From positions 3,855,001-3,919,000 of the forward strand of contig NZ_CP101417.1 of assembly GCF_024339125.1 (NCBI RefSeq): a DNA stretch of 64,000 nt, written 5' to 3'. This document shows, in pieces, positions 26,666 to 35,079 of the stretch. The DNA comes from Xanthomonas hortorum. Its GTDB lineage: Bacteria; Pseudomonadota; Gammaproteobacteria; Xanthomonadales; Xanthomonadaceae. The position numbers were made by a program, and so were the translations under genes. The number at the start of each line of letters is the position of its first letter. The stretch's first letter is position 1. The notes below the pieces were generated by a model. That model saw only the letters and a program-made list of their open reading frames with translations. It had not been told where the DNA came from and made no database searches.

Positions 26666-27041
26666 TCCTGGCTCCTTCCGTCAGGCCCTCCAGGATTGGC
26701 ATGACTTCCTGGATATAGGACAGCTTGCTAACAAAATTGTCAGCACCCGCGCGAAGGGCATGTTCACGATGCTCTGCATCGTCAAAGTGGCTCGCGATGA
26801 CAATATACGGCGGATCGTCCTGCGTCTTGATCAAACGGGTCGCCTGCAACCCGCCCATCTCCGGCATGGCCAGGTCCATCAACACGACATTGGGGCGCAG
26901 CGACTCAGAGCGCTCGATCGCTTCCAGTCCATTGGCGGCACTGCCCACGATATTGAGCCACTCCACTTTGCGAAAATGACGCATCGCAGCGTTGATGAAG
27001 CCCTCGTGGTCGTCGACCAGCAGCACGGTGAGTTTGCTCAT
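26658..27041 (-). CDS. vemR: Stand-alone response regulator VemR
   Basis: VemR is a receiver-only response regulator that in Xanthomonas campestris affects exopolysaccharide, motility and virulence, and its gene lies between rpoN2 and fleQ as here. The 127-residue product is a single receiver domain: acidic pair in LLVDDHE, phospho-acceptor Asp56 in NVVLMDLAMPEMGG, Ser/Thr switch in IVIASHFDD and Lys in DNFVSKLS. No output domain follows. The overlap with fleQ suggests coupled synthesis and a direct partnership. Confidence 0.88.
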
Positions 27042-27049
27042 AGTAGTCC

Positions 27050-28453
27050 TTATCCTGCCCGGGCAAGCAGCGGTTTGTTGATGCGGCGGCGCTCGCGTGC
27101 CGGGGCGATGTCGAGTTGTTCGCGGTACTTGGCCACAGTGCGACGGGCAATGTTAACGCCCTGACGCGACAACAGCCCGGCGATGGCTTCGTCGGCCAGC
27201 GGCCGGCCGGCCGGTTCGCTTTCGATCAGTCTGCGCACCATCGCCTTGACTGCCTGGCCGGAGACGCTGGCGCCTTCCAGACGCACGGCAAAGAAATGCT
27301 TGAGCTCGAAGGTGCCGCGCGGTGTCTGGATGTATTTACCGGTGGTAATGCGCGAAATCGTCGATTCGTGCATGCCGATCTCATCGGCAATTTCCTTTAG
27401 CGTCAGCGGTGCCATGGCTTCTTCGCCACGCACCAGAAACGCGGCCTGACGCTCGACGATGGCGCGCGTGGCACGCAGCAAGGTCTCGTAGCGCATCGAC
27501 AGGCCGCGGGTCAGCCAGCGCGCTTCTTGCAGCATGTCGCGCAGCGGTTGTGCGGCTTCGCCGGCCTCGGCCAGTGCGCGCTCGTGCACGGGATTGATGC
27601 TTACGCGATGCGTGGTGGCCGGATTCAATGCAACGCGCCAGCTGCCATCGGCATGCCATGCAAGCACATCGGGAATCACGCTGGCGTTGCTTTCCTGCAG
27701 CAGGTCGTCGCCCGGGCGTGGCTGCAGCGAGAGGATCAGGCGCACCGCTTCGCGGGCGTCGTCGAGCTCGGCGTCGTGCGCGCGTGCCAGCAATGCGTAG
27801 TCGTGGCTGGCCAGCAATTCCAGATCGCCGGACAGGATGCGCGCAGCCAGATGGCGTGCCGGCACGCGGCCGGGCAGGGCGCTCAGCTGGGCCTGCAGAC
27901 ACTCGCGCAGATCGCAGGCGGCCAGGCCGGCCGGGTCGCCGTGCAGCAGGCGCTGACGGATCGCTTCCATTGCCTGCACGGTCATACCCAAGCGAGTGGC
28001 GCCGAGCTGCTGCAGGGTCGCCAACGCTTCGCTCAGATAGCCGGCGTCGTCGGTCTGCTCCAACCAGAACGCGGCGGCCGCCAATGCGGCCTCGTCCAGG
28101 TCCAGTGCCAGTTCGCGCAGGATGCGCACATGCGGGTCGGTGGATTCGCCAGCGGCCACGCGCTGCATGCGGTCGTCGTCGCCATCGTTCCAGCTGCTGC
28201 TTTGCACATCCCACATCGTGCTCTCGGGCAGCTCGTCGAAGGCGGCGATATCGGAGGCGCCATCATCGCTGGTCGCGACGTCGTCGCTGCTGTCGGCCAG
28301 TTCTTCCAGCTCCAGCAGCGGATTGGTTTCCAGTGCGCGACGGATTTCCAGCTCCAACTGCATGCCGTCCAATTGCAACAGACGGATAGACTGCAGCAAC
28401 TGCGGGGTCAGGTGCAGTTGCTGGCCAAGCTGGGCGGAAATGGTCGTCTTCAT
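27050..28453 (-). CDS. rpoN2: RNA polymerase sigma54 factor RpoN2
   Basis: Sigma54 directs RNA polymerase to -24/-12 promoters. The 467-residue product shows the activator-interacting N-terminus (LHLTPQLLQSIRLLQLDGMQ), an acidic region (residues 50-90), the core-binding domain, the DNA-binding HTH (MHESTISRITTGKYIQTPRG) and the RpoN box ARRTVAKYRE near residue 445. Xanthomonads carry two rpoN genes; linkage to vemR and fleQ identifies this one as rpoN2, the flagellar copy. Confidence 0.92.
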   Translation of the reverse strand: MKTTISAQLGQQLHLTPQLLQSIRLLQLDGMQLELEIRRALETNPLLELEELADSSDDVATSDDGASDIAAFDELPESTMWDVQSSSWNDGDDDRMQRVAAGESTDPHVRILRELALDLDEAALAAAAFWLEQTDDAGYLSEALATLQQLGATRLGMTVQAMEAIRQRLLHGDPAGLAACDLRECLQAQLSALPGRVPARHLAARILSGDLELLASHDYALLARAHDAELDDAREAVRLILSLQPRPGDDLLQESNASVIPDVLAWHADGSWRVALNPATTHRVSINPVHERALAEAGEAAQPLRDMLQEARWLTRGLSMRYETLLRATRAIVERQAAFLVRGEEAMAPLTLKEIADEIGMHESTISRITTGKYIQTPRGTFELKHFFAVRLEGASVSGQAVKAMVRRLIESEPAGRPLADEAIAGLLSRQGVNIARRTVAKYREQLDIAPARERRRINKPLLARAG

Positions 28454-28557
28454 CGAAGCGCTTCCGTAAGGCGCCGCATGTAGCGGCGATGGAACGCATC
28501 TTGCAGGACAACGCGACGGGTTTCTAATCAGGGAGTGGTGTGAGGTGACTCATGATA

Positions 28558-28578
28558 TTCCTGACAGCATGTCAGGAA
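28558..28578. promoter_or_regulatory. Perfect palindrome upstream of rpoN2, candidate operator
   Basis: TTCCTGACA and TGTCAGGAA are separated by GCA, a perfect dyad of nine-base arms, and a further half-site (CCCTGACAC) follows at 28581. It lies about 105 bases upstream of the rpoN2 ATG and downstream of the LuxR-type regulator gene. No T tract follows in either direction, so an operator is more likely than a terminator. Confidence 0.45.
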
Positions 28579-28593
28579 CTCCCTGACACTACA

Positions 28594-28615
28594 GGCGGGC
28601 TCAAGCATGCCCGCC
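28594..28615. terminator. GC-rich hairpin after the LuxR-type response regulator gene
   Basis: Perfect seven-base stem GGCGGGC/GCCCGCC with an eight-base loop, about 60 bases after the stop codon of the regulator gene. It lacks a T tract, so termination is only a possibility. Confidence 0.3.
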
Positions 28616-28676
28616 GGAATCCCGTCACTGTTTTGGCCTTCAACGGCCTGCAGACTCTCGCAACCGAGCGAACGCC

Positions 28677-29309
28677 TCAGACCAGCTCGTTGTGATGTTT
28701 GGCCGCCAGCAGCACCAGGTCGTTGGCACGCCGGCAGCCGAGCGATTCCATCATGCGCGCGCGGTGTGTCTCCACCGTCTTGACGCTGATGCCCAGGTCG
28801 GCGGCGATTTCCTTGTTGCTCTGGCCGCGGCCGATCTCGCGCAGGATCTCGCGTTGGCGCGGGGACAGCGCGGCGATGCCGACCGGTTTTTCGCGGCCCA
28901 GCATCGGCGCGATCATCTTGGACGAAATCTGCGGGCTCAAAAACACCTGGCCGGCGGCTGCAGCACGCAGCGCCAGTTCCAGTTCGAGCGGCGCGGCGTC
29001 TTTGACCACGAAACCGACCGCGCCGCGATCCAGCGCGTCGCGCACATGCACCGGGTCGTCGTGCATCGACATCATCACCACATGCGTACGCGGCGCAGCG
29101 CGCAACACATCGGTCATGGCATCCAGGCCGCTACGGCCGGGCAGGGACAGGTCCATCAACACCAGATCGGGTCGGTGCAGGGATGTCATATCCAGGGCTT
29201 GTTGCGCATTGCTGGCCTCGCCAACGACATCGATGCCGGCGAAGGTTTGCAGCAGCCTGGACAGGCCGGCACGTACAAGGGTGTGATCGTCGACGATGAT
29301 GACTCGCAC
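28677..29309 (-). CDS. LuxR/NarL-family DNA-binding response regulator
   Basis: The 210-residue product has an N-terminal receiver domain (acidic pair in IIVDDHTLVRAG, phospho-acceptor Asp53 in LVLMDLSLPGRSG, Lys in GFVVKDAAP) and a C-terminal LuxR-type HTH (LSPRQREILREIGRGQSNKE, ISVKTVETHRARMMESL). I chose the GTG at 29309 because the receiver fold starts there; upstream sequence in the same frame is not receiver-like. No cognate kinase gene is adjacent. It follows the pilZ gene by 70 bases on the same strand, so it may belong to the fliD-S-T-pilZ transcript. Confidence 0.88.
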   Translation of the reverse strand: MRVIIVDDHTLVRAGLSRLLQTFAGIDVVGEASNAQQALDMTSLHRPDLVLMDLSLPGRSGLDAMTDVLRAAPRTHVVMMSMHDDPVHVRDALDRGAVGFVVKDAAPLELELALRAAAAGQVFLSPQISSKMIAPMLGREKPVGIAALSPRQREILREIGRGQSNKEIAADLGISVKTVETHRARMMESLGCRRANDLVLLAAKHHNELV

Positions 29310-29379
29310 GGCGCAGAAGAGACCTTTTTTCAGTAAAGGGCACCTTAGCCGACCCGGCGCCTCGCGCCAACAGGCGGCG

Positions 29380-29946
29380 TCAGCGCTGGCGGCGGGCGTC
29401 GGCGATCTGACGGCGATGCAGACGGAACAGATGGCGTTCCAGTGCGTCCTGCAGGCCGGGCGAGAGCGGCGCAAACCGCAGCCACAGCCAGTGATCGTGG
29501 CCATCGTGGGCGCTCGCTAACACCTCGGCGGGCAACTGTACCAGTTCAGGAAGCCAGTCGGATGGCTGCAGGCAAACGCTGCCAACCGTGCCTGGCGGCT
29601 GGCTGCTTGCGCAACTCAGGCGGATCCCTCGGACCGACCAGCGCACCGTGCCCTGGATCAGGCCGGTGTCGGCTTGCCGCACCAGGCGGCCGATCAAGGC
29701 CAGCATCAGGTCGAGTTTGGCATCCATGCGCTGCACCAGCAGCGGCAGGTCGCCGCGGTCTTCGCTGGTTTCTTCGCTGCGCAGGTCTTCCACCTGGCCC
29801 AGGCTGCGCAGTAGGGTTTCTGCGGCACTGTGCGAGCCGGCATCGCTACCGGCGCGAAAACCGGCCGGCAGACGCAATTCGCAACTGAGCGTGTCGGCGA
29901 ACAGCGCGGCATCGGCGGATGGCGCGAGTGTGCCGAGCGTACTCAT
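29380..29946 (-). CDS. Atypical PilZ-domain protein
   Basis: The 188-residue product has an N-terminal helical part with heptad-like hydrophobics (LPLLVQRMDAKLDLMLALIG, about residues 67-86) and a C-terminal beta-rich part resembling PilZ (GTVRWSVRGIRLSCASSQ). The c-di-GMP-binding signature is degenerate: the D/N of D/N-x-S-x2-G is Arg (RWSVRG) and no clear RxxxR precedes it, so nucleotide binding is doubtful. This recalls the tetrameric, non-binding PilZ proteins described in xanthomonads. Its ATG overlaps the fliT stop (TGATG), linking it to the filament-assembly genes. Confidence 0.7.
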   Translation of the reverse strand: MSTLGTLAPSADAALFADTLSCELRLPAGFRAGSDAGSHSAAETLLRSLGQVEDLRSEETSEDRGDLPLLVQRMDAKLDLMLALIGRLVRQADTGLIQGTVRWSVRGIRLSCASSQPPGTVGSVCLQPSDWLPELVQLPAEVLASAHDGHDHWLWLRFAPLSPGLQDALERHLFRLHRRQIADARRQR

Positions 29947-30239
29947 CAGATCCGTCCGACCCGGGCATAGGCGCGGCTGGCTGTCGATGAGGTGCGCTGT
30001 GCGCGGATCAGGTCCAGCAGCTTGCGGCGACGCTCGAGCATCATCCGCATCAAATCCTGCTGCATGGTGTGCAAGGTCTGCAGCGCGTCGCGGTCCTGGC
30101 TCAGGTCCACATGCTCGGCATACTCGCGCAAATGCAGATCGTGGCTGTCCAGCAGGAACGGCATCACCTCGAACTCCTCCTGCGCCATGGCGAGGCGGAT
30201 ATCGGCGATTTCGGCTTGAAGGCTTTGCGCGCTATGCAT
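29946..30239 (-). CDS. fliT: FliT-like flagellar export chaperone
   Basis: FliT binds FliD (and in enterics FlhDC) as an export chaperone. The 97-residue product is all-helical and charged (LQAEIADIRLAMAQEEFEVM, TMQQDLMRMMLERRRKLLDL), the expected size and type for FliT, and it follows fliS by eight bases in the order fliD-fliS-fliT. I chose the ATG at 30239; an upstream start in frame would run into fliS. Sequence similarity to enteric FliT is low, so the call rests mainly on context. Confidence 0.7.
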   Translation of the reverse strand: MHSAQSLQAEIADIRLAMAQEEFEVMPFLLDSHDLHLREYAEHVDLSQDRDALQTLHTMQQDLMRMMLERRRKLLDLIRAQRTSSTASRAYARVGRI

Positions 30240-30247
30240 GGCTGGAC

Positions 30248-30661
30248 TCACGAAACGGCAGAAAGGCCGCGTTGTTCGAGGGGGATGGAGTTCCACGCCG
30301 AGTCGATTTCGCTGAGCAGTTCCAGCGCTTCGGTCAACGCAGTTTCGTCGTTATGCAGGTTGGCTGCGGTCAGGCGCTGCATGACGTAGTCGTACAGTGC
30401 CGACAGGTTACCTGCGATCTCGCCGCCGGCTTCGTGATCCAGCGAGCCGTTCAAGTGACCGACGATGGCGCAGGCTTCGCCGATGGCCTTGCCCTTGCGC
30501 GCCTGGTCGCCCTGCGCCAGGCAGGCCTGGGCCAGACGAATGCGCTGGCAGGCGCCGGCAAACAGCAACGACACCAGCTTGTGCGGGTCGGCTTCGGTCA
30601 CGCTGGTGGACACGCCGACCTTGCGGTATTGCTCGGCATATTGGCGATTGGAACCGTACAT
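30248..30661 (-). CDS. fliS: Flagellin export chaperone FliS
   Basis: FliS binds the C-terminus of unfolded flagellin and delivers it to the export gate. The 137-residue product has the FliS N-terminal motif (YAEQYRKVGVSTSVTEADPH, KLVSLLFAGACQRI) and the helical core ending with LTEALELLSEIDSAWNSI. The ATG at 30661 follows a GGGAG ribosome binding site. A FliA-like promoter may lie at 30767-30794 in the 151-base gap after fliD. Confidence 0.93.
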   Translation of the reverse strand: MYGSNRQYAEQYRKVGVSTSVTEADPHKLVSLLFAGACQRIRLAQACLAQGDQARKGKAIGEACAIVGHLNGSLDHEAGGEIAGNLSALYDYVMQRLTAANLHNDETALTEALELLSEIDSAWNSIPLEQRGLSAVS

Positions 30662-30766
30662 GGATGACTCCCTCAATTGGCTGGCCTTCGCGGGTCCCGG
30701 AGCGGGGTGCTCCTGCGACAACGCTCCTGCCAAGAGGCAAGGCCGACATCACGATAGGTACTACTT

Positions 30767-30794
30767 GTATCGGCAACACCGGCGTACGACTTGA
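30767..30794 (-). promoter_or_regulatory. Weak FliA (sigma28)-like promoter upstream of fliS
   Basis: Minus-strand TCAA-N16-GCCGATAC; the -10 is a seven-of-eight match to GCCGATAA but the -35 has one mismatch and the spacer is one base longer than in the other FliA sites here. Confidence 0.4.
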
Positions 30795-30812
30795 GGACTG
30801 CGATCACGGAAA

Positions 30813-32138
30813 TCAGCTTGTCAGCAGTCCGCTGAGTGAGCTGGTGCTGCCCTGCAGCTTGCTGATCATGGTTTCCATCGCGGTGAACTGCGCGTTGTAA
30901 CGATCTGTCAGCTTGGTCATGCGCGCGTCCAGGTCGTCCAGGTCGGACTCGTAGCCCTTGATGGACTTGTTCAAGCTGTCCGAGCGCAGAGTCAAAGTGC
31001 CCGTATTGGCATTGACGTTGCTGTCCAGCAGCTTGGTCATGCCGGAGGCGAACTTGCTGTCCTTGCCGAACACCTCGGCGGCAGCGCCGCCATCGGAGGC
31101 GATGGCGGTGTCGAACTTGGCGCCGTCGAAGCTCATCACCCCATCCTTGTCGATGGTCAGGCCCAGCGCCTTGAGCTCGTTGACGTTGCCGCTCACCTGG
31201 CCGCGCAACTGCTGCTGCAGGCTACGCACCAGTGCGTCGCCGGTCAGTGCCGAGGCGGTCTTGGTGGTGGAATCGTAGGCGCTGCTTTTCGCCAGCAACG
31301 TATTGGCCGTGTTATAGGCCGCGGCGAAGGCGGTGAGATTGCCCTTCAGACCGCTGGTGTCGGCGGCGATGCCCAGGTTGAACTTGGTGCCTTCGGTGGC
31401 CTTGGTGAGGTTGAGCACCACGCCCGGCACGATGTCGGTGATGGTGTTGGAGCTGGAGGTGCGCTCGAAGCCATCTACACGCACCAGCGCGTCGGCCGCG
31501 GCCACTGACTGGTTCAAGCCGCCGGTGACGCCGGGGCCATAGGTGAGGCTGCTCAGGCTCGGGTCGCTGGCACTGACGGTCAATGCGCCCTTGGTGCCGG
31601 AGTCGACCGCGTTGAAGACCAGATGCTGGCCATCGTTGGCGGTGACCACGCTGGCGGTGACGCCCTTGCCACCGGCGGCCTTGTTGATGGCGGCGGCGAT
31701 GTCGGTGAGCTTGTCAGTACCGCTGATGTCCACCGTGATGCTTTTGTCGCCATACCCAATCGTCAGCGTGCCGCTGCCGACGGTGGCATCGGCCGTAAAC
31801 GCACCGGAGGCCAATTTCTGAGAGGCGGCCAGCGAGACCACTTCCACCGAGTAGTTGCCGGGGGCGGCCGAACTGGTGGTGGTGGCGGTGAAGCCCGCAT
31901 CGGTCGGCACGGTCGCTTTGTAAGCGTTGGTGTCGGCGCTGCTGACGACCTTGTCCAGCGCAGATTTGAGCGTGGTCATGCTGCTCTTGATCTGGCTGAT
32001 GGCCGACAGCTGCGTGGTCGCTGCGGTGCCGGCCTTGTTGATGCGTGCCTGCTCCGGATCCCTCTGACGGGATACCAGGGTGGACACCACCGTGGGGATA
32101 TCCAACCCTGAAGCAGAAGTACTGATCAACGATGCCAT
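30813..32138 (-). CDS. fliD: Flagellar filament capping protein FliD
   Basis: FliD forms the cap at the filament tip that folds arriving flagellin. The 441-residue product has the FliD N-terminus (SLISTSASGLDIPTVVSTLV), the central head-domain repeats rich in Ala/Thr/Ser, and the helical C-terminus (ESDLDDLDARMTKLTDRYNA) ending LQGSTSSLSGLLTS. The ATG at 32138 (MASLIS) is preceded by GAGGA. Two promoters, one FliA and one sigma54, are visible upstream. Confidence 0.95.
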   Translation of the reverse strand: MASLISTSASGLDIPTVVSTLVSRQRDPEQARINKAGTAATTQLSAISQIKSSMTTLKSALDKVVSSADTNAYKATVPTDAGFTATTTSSAAPGNYSVEVVSLAASQKLASGAFTADATVGSGTLTIGYGDKSITVDISGTDKLTDIAAAINKAAGGKGVTASVVTANDGQHLVFNAVDSGTKGALTVSASDPSLSSLTYGPGVTGGLNQSVAAADALVRVDGFERTSSSNTITDIVPGVVLNLTKATEGTKFNLGIAADTSGLKGNLTAFAAAYNTANTLLAKSSAYDSTTKTASALTGDALVRSLQQQLRGQVSGNVNELKALGLTIDKDGVMSFDGAKFDTAIASDGGAAAEVFGKDSKFASGMTKLLDSNVNANTGTLTLRSDSLNKSIKGYESDLDDLDARMTKLTDRYNAQFTAMETMISKLQGSTSSLSGLLTS

Positions 32139-32192
32139 GTTGCATTCCTCGTCTGGGCATCCGGATAACGGATACATGGGATTACGAGACGG

Positions 32193-32219
32193 ATATCGGC
32201 CGCATCCACGAGGACTTTA
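32193..32219 (-). promoter_or_regulatory. FliA (sigma28) promoter of fliD
   Basis: Minus-strand TAAA-N15-GCCGATAT matches the sigma28 consensus at all but the last base. It lies 55 bases upstream of the fliD ATG. Confidence 0.78.
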
Positions 32220-32255
32220 GCGGCGGCGACACGTTTCGCTCACGGGAGACGTTGA

Positions 32256-32271
32256 TGCAATTTCCGTGCCC
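32256..32271 (-). promoter_or_regulatory. Sigma54 promoter of fliD
   Basis: Minus-strand GGGCACGGAAATTGCA has GG and GC at -24/-12 spacing. It lies 118 bases upstream of fliD and upstream of the FliA site, giving fliD tandem promoters. Confidence 0.68.
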
Positions 32272-32335
32272 GAGCCGCGTCAAAAAAACCGCGCCAACAC
32301 ATCGTGCCGTGCTTCCTCGTCAAATCTGCGGCCAC

Positions 32336-32363
32336 AAAAAAGCCCCTCCGAGGAGGGGCTTTG
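32336..32363 (-). terminator. Strong rho-independent terminator of fliC
   Basis: Minus strand: stem AAAGCCCCTCC/GGAGGGGCTTT with a two-base loop, running into TTTTTTG. It lies 37 bases after the fliC stop codon and separates fliC from the fliD promoters. Confidence 0.9.
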
Positions 32364-32399
32364 GACTTGCTGCAAAGCGCTGCTGATTTGCTGCAAAAG

Positions 32400-33599
32400 T
32401 TACTGCAGCAGGCTCAGCACGTTCTGCGGAACCGACTTGGCCTGGGCCAGCATCGCGGTACCGGCCTGCTGCAGGATCTGCGTGCGGGTCAGCTCGGCGG
32501 TGGTCTTGGCGTAGTCAGTATCGGCGATGCGGCTGCGTGATGCCGACAGGTTCTCCGAAGTCGCGCTCAGGTTGGCGATGGTGGAGGTGAAGCGGTTCTG
32601 CACTGCACCCATGTCGGCGCGTGAGGAGTTGACCGTGGTCAATGCCTTGTCGACGATTTCAAGGGCCTGCTGCGCGCCGGAGAACGTAGAGATATCAAGG
32701 CTGCCCAGGGTCGAAGCGGTGGAGCCGGAAGCGGCCGAAGCGGTCTGGATGCCGGCGCCGACGGTGATGCCGGTGGCGCTGGAGGTACCGGCGGTCAGCG
32801 CGGTGAAGTCCTGGCCAGCCTTCAACGATTCGATCTGCACCGAGCCGTCGCTCTTGATCGAGGCGTACATGCCGGTCTGGTCGAGCTTGTCGTTGATCGC
32901 CGAGGCAACCTTCTTGTTGACGTCGGCAGCGGTGTCGCCGGCGGCGACCTTGACGTCGGCGATGGTGACGCTCTTGGCTGAACCGCTAGCGTCCTTGAAC
33001 GACAGGCTGATGCCGCTGACCGAACCCGAGGCTGTGGCAGTGCCGGTCACGCCAGCGCCGGAGACGGCGGCAGCGAAGTTGGCCTTGCCCAGCGAATCGA
33101 TGTTGGCGTCGGCGATACTGTTGATGCCGATGGTCTGGCCGGCATCGGCACCGACCTGGAACAGCGCGCCGGAGAACGAACCATCCAGCAGCTTGGTACC
33201 GTTGAAGCTGGTCTGATTGGCTACGCGGTCAATTTCTGCGGTCAGCTGCTTGACTTCGGAGTTCAGCGCCTCGCGGTCGGTGGACGAGTTGGTTGCATTT
33301 GCCGACTGCACCGACAGTTCGCGAATACGCTGCAGGTTGTTGCCGATTTCCTGCATCGCGCCTTCGGCGGTCTGGGACAGCGAGATGCCGTCGTTGGCGT
33401 TGCGCGAGGCAACGTCCAAGCCGCGGATCTGGGTAGTGAAGCGCTCGGCGATTGCGCCGCCGGCTGCGTCGACGGCAAAGCTGGTGATCCGCTTGCCCGA
33501 CGAAAGCTGCTGGATGCTCAGCGCCAAGCTGGAGCTGTTGGTGTTGAGGTTACGCTGAGCGTTCAGCGACATTACGTTGGTGTTGATTACCTGTGCCAT
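32400..33599 (-). CDS. fliC: Flagellin FliC
   Basis: FliC is the filament subunit. The 399-residue product has the conserved D0/D1 N-terminus ([20 protein letters not shown]) and C-terminus ([20 protein letters not shown], ending SLLQ... after NVLS) around a variable Ala/Ser/Thr-rich centre, the exposed part where glycans would attach. The ATG at 33599 follows GGAG; a longer frame upstream crosses the promoter and is rejected. The flg22 region (residues 30-51) starts [17 protein letters not shown] and carries Val at position 43. A sigma28 promoter lies upstream and a strong terminator downstream, so it is a single-gene transcript. Confidence 0.98.
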   Translation of the reverse strand: MAQVINTNVMSLNAQRNLNTNSSSLALSIQQLSSGKRITSFAVDAAGGAIAERFTTQIRGLDVASRNANDGISLSQTAEGAMQEIGNNLQRIRELSVQSANATNSSTDREALNSEVKQLTAEIDRVANQTSFNGTKLLDGSFSGALFQVGADAGQTIGINSIADANIDSLGKANFAAAVSGAGVTGTATASGSVSGISLSFKDASGSAKSVTIADVKVAAGDTAADVNKKVASAINDKLDQTGMYASIKSDGSVQIESLKAGQDFTALTAGTSSATGITVGAGIQTASAASGSTASTLGSLDISTFSGAQQALEIVDKALTTVNSSRADMGAVQNRFTSTIANLSATSENLSASRSRIADTDYAKTTAELTRTQILQQAGTAMLAQAKSVPQNVLSLLQ

Positions 33600-33694
33600 T
33601 TTGATTTCTCCTAAGCGATTTTTCCGGCAAGGGGGACTTGCCCGGAGCCTCCGCAGGGGGGCCATCAAGTTGGCCGTTGCCGCTGCTGAGATGA

Positions 33695-33721
33695 ATAACG
33701 GCGTTGCGTCGGGAACCTTTA
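33695..33721 (-). promoter_or_regulatory. FliA (sigma28) promoter of fliC
   Basis: Minus-strand TAAA-N15-GCCGTTAT, with a perfect -35 and spacer and six of eight bases in the -10. It lies about 95 bases upstream of the fliC ATG and about 105 bases from the nearest end of IS copy 2, so the insertion leaves it intact. Confidence 0.82.
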
Positions 33722-33825
33722 GCGAAATCCAGTATTTTTTTACTGTTTTCTGCATCGGGACAAAATACGGAAACGTTGTGTAGCAAGGGGTTTGGTTTAT
33801 TCGGCAGCACCCCGCAGATCTTTAG

Positions 33826-34984
33826 GGATGGTCTGATCAACGGCATCGGAGGATGAGCCTAACCACATCGACCAGGCTGACGGCGCTCAGATCCTCGATT
33901 TTTTTGCCGTTTCCGGCGCGTTTGCAGGGTGTTGCCCGGGTTACAGGCGCACGTTCCCCATCGTCGGCAGTAACTGCTTTCGCTTCATCCACAGGTTCGA
34001 TAGCGCAAACAAGGTCAGCACCTGCGCGGTGTTCTTGGCCAGGCCGCGATAGCGGACCTTGGTGTAGCCGAACTGGCGCTTGATCACCCGGAATGGATGC
34101 TCCACCTTCGCGCGCACGCTGGCCTTGAAGTGTTCCCAACGTCTTTCCCGAGCACGCTCGCGTTTGTTGCCGAGGGCTTGCATCGTCGAGGGCCTGGCGG
34201 CGATGAAGAATGCAGCCTTGCAGGCCTGCAGTTCTTCGCGTTTGTCCGCACCGGTGTAGCCGCTATCGCCGAACACGCTGTCTTCTTTGCCATGCAGCAA
34301 CGTGTGCATCACCGTGACATCGGCGACGTTGGCGGCTGTGCAATGGACGTGGTGCACCAACCCGGAAAATTCATCCACGCCGATGTGCGCCTTCATCCCG
34401 AAATACCACTGATTGCCCTTCTTGGTCTGATGCATCTCAGGGTCGCGCGCGTTGTCGGCATTCTTGGTCGAACTGGGCGCCGCGATCAGCGTCGCATCGA
34501 CGATCGTGCCCGACCGCAGGCTCTGGCCCTTGCGCGCCAGATGCGCGTTGACCGCTTCCAGCATCCGCGCGGCAAGGCCATGGGTCTCCAGCAGGCGCCG
34601 AAAGTTGAGAATCGTGGTCTCGTCCGGAACGTTGTCCAAGCCACCGAGCTGGGCAAACCGCCGCAAGGTCGGGATCTCGTGCAGTGCTTCTTCCATCGCC
34701 GGATCGCTCAGCGCATACCACTGCTGCAGCAGATGAATCCGCAACATCGTCGCCAGTGCGTACGGCTGCCGACCTGGCCGGCCCGATACCGGATAGTGCG
34801 GCGCGATCAGACCGAGCAGTTGCTGCCACGGAACCACCTGCTCCATCTCGGCCAGAAAGATCTCGCGCCGGGTCTGCTTGCGCTTGCCCAGGCCCTCAGC
34901 GTCACCGAACGTCAGTTGCATGGATCACTCCTCAACATCAGGCGGGTAGTGTCGCGTATCTGTGGTGCGTTGTTCAGAGGTTCC
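33826..34984 (-). mobile_element. IS5-family insertion sequence (IS5 group), copy 2
   Basis: Same 1159-base length and same terminal repeats as copy 1, in opposite orientation. It is flanked by its own four-base duplication TTAG (CTAA in the element's orientation) at 33822-33825 and 34985-34988. It sits between the fliC promoter region and the flgL stop codon and interrupts no gene I can see. Confidence 0.95.
33941..34921 (-). CDS. IS5-family DDE transposase, copy 2
   Basis: The 326-residue translation is identical to the transposase at 16062-17042, with the same catalytic Asp positions (TIVDATLI, FGDSGYTG) and an intact frame. Identity of the whole element suggests recent spread or gene conversion between the copies. 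Confidence 0.96.
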   Translation of the reverse strand: MQLTFGDAEGLGKRKQTRREIFLAEMEQVVPWQQLLGLIAPHYPVSGRPGRQPYALATMLRIHLLQQWYALSDPAMEEALHEIPTLRRFAQLGGLDNVPDETTILNFRRLLETHGLAARMLEAVNAHLARKGQSLRSGTIVDATLIAAPSSTKNADNARDPEMHQTKKGNQWYFGMKAHIGVDEFSGLVHHVHCTAANVADVTVMHTLLHGKEDSVFGDSGYTGADKREELQACKAAFFIAARPSTMQALGNKRERARERRWEHFKASVRAKVEHPFRVIKRQFGYTKVRYRGLAKNTAQVLTLFALSNLWMKRKQLLPTMGNVRL

Positions 34985-35079
34985 TTAGCGCTGGTATAAC
35001 TTTCTACAAATAAACTCCGTCCGCCTGGCGCACTGCTCACGCGCAGGAGCGAAGAAGACCCTGGTTTTCTACTGCAAAA

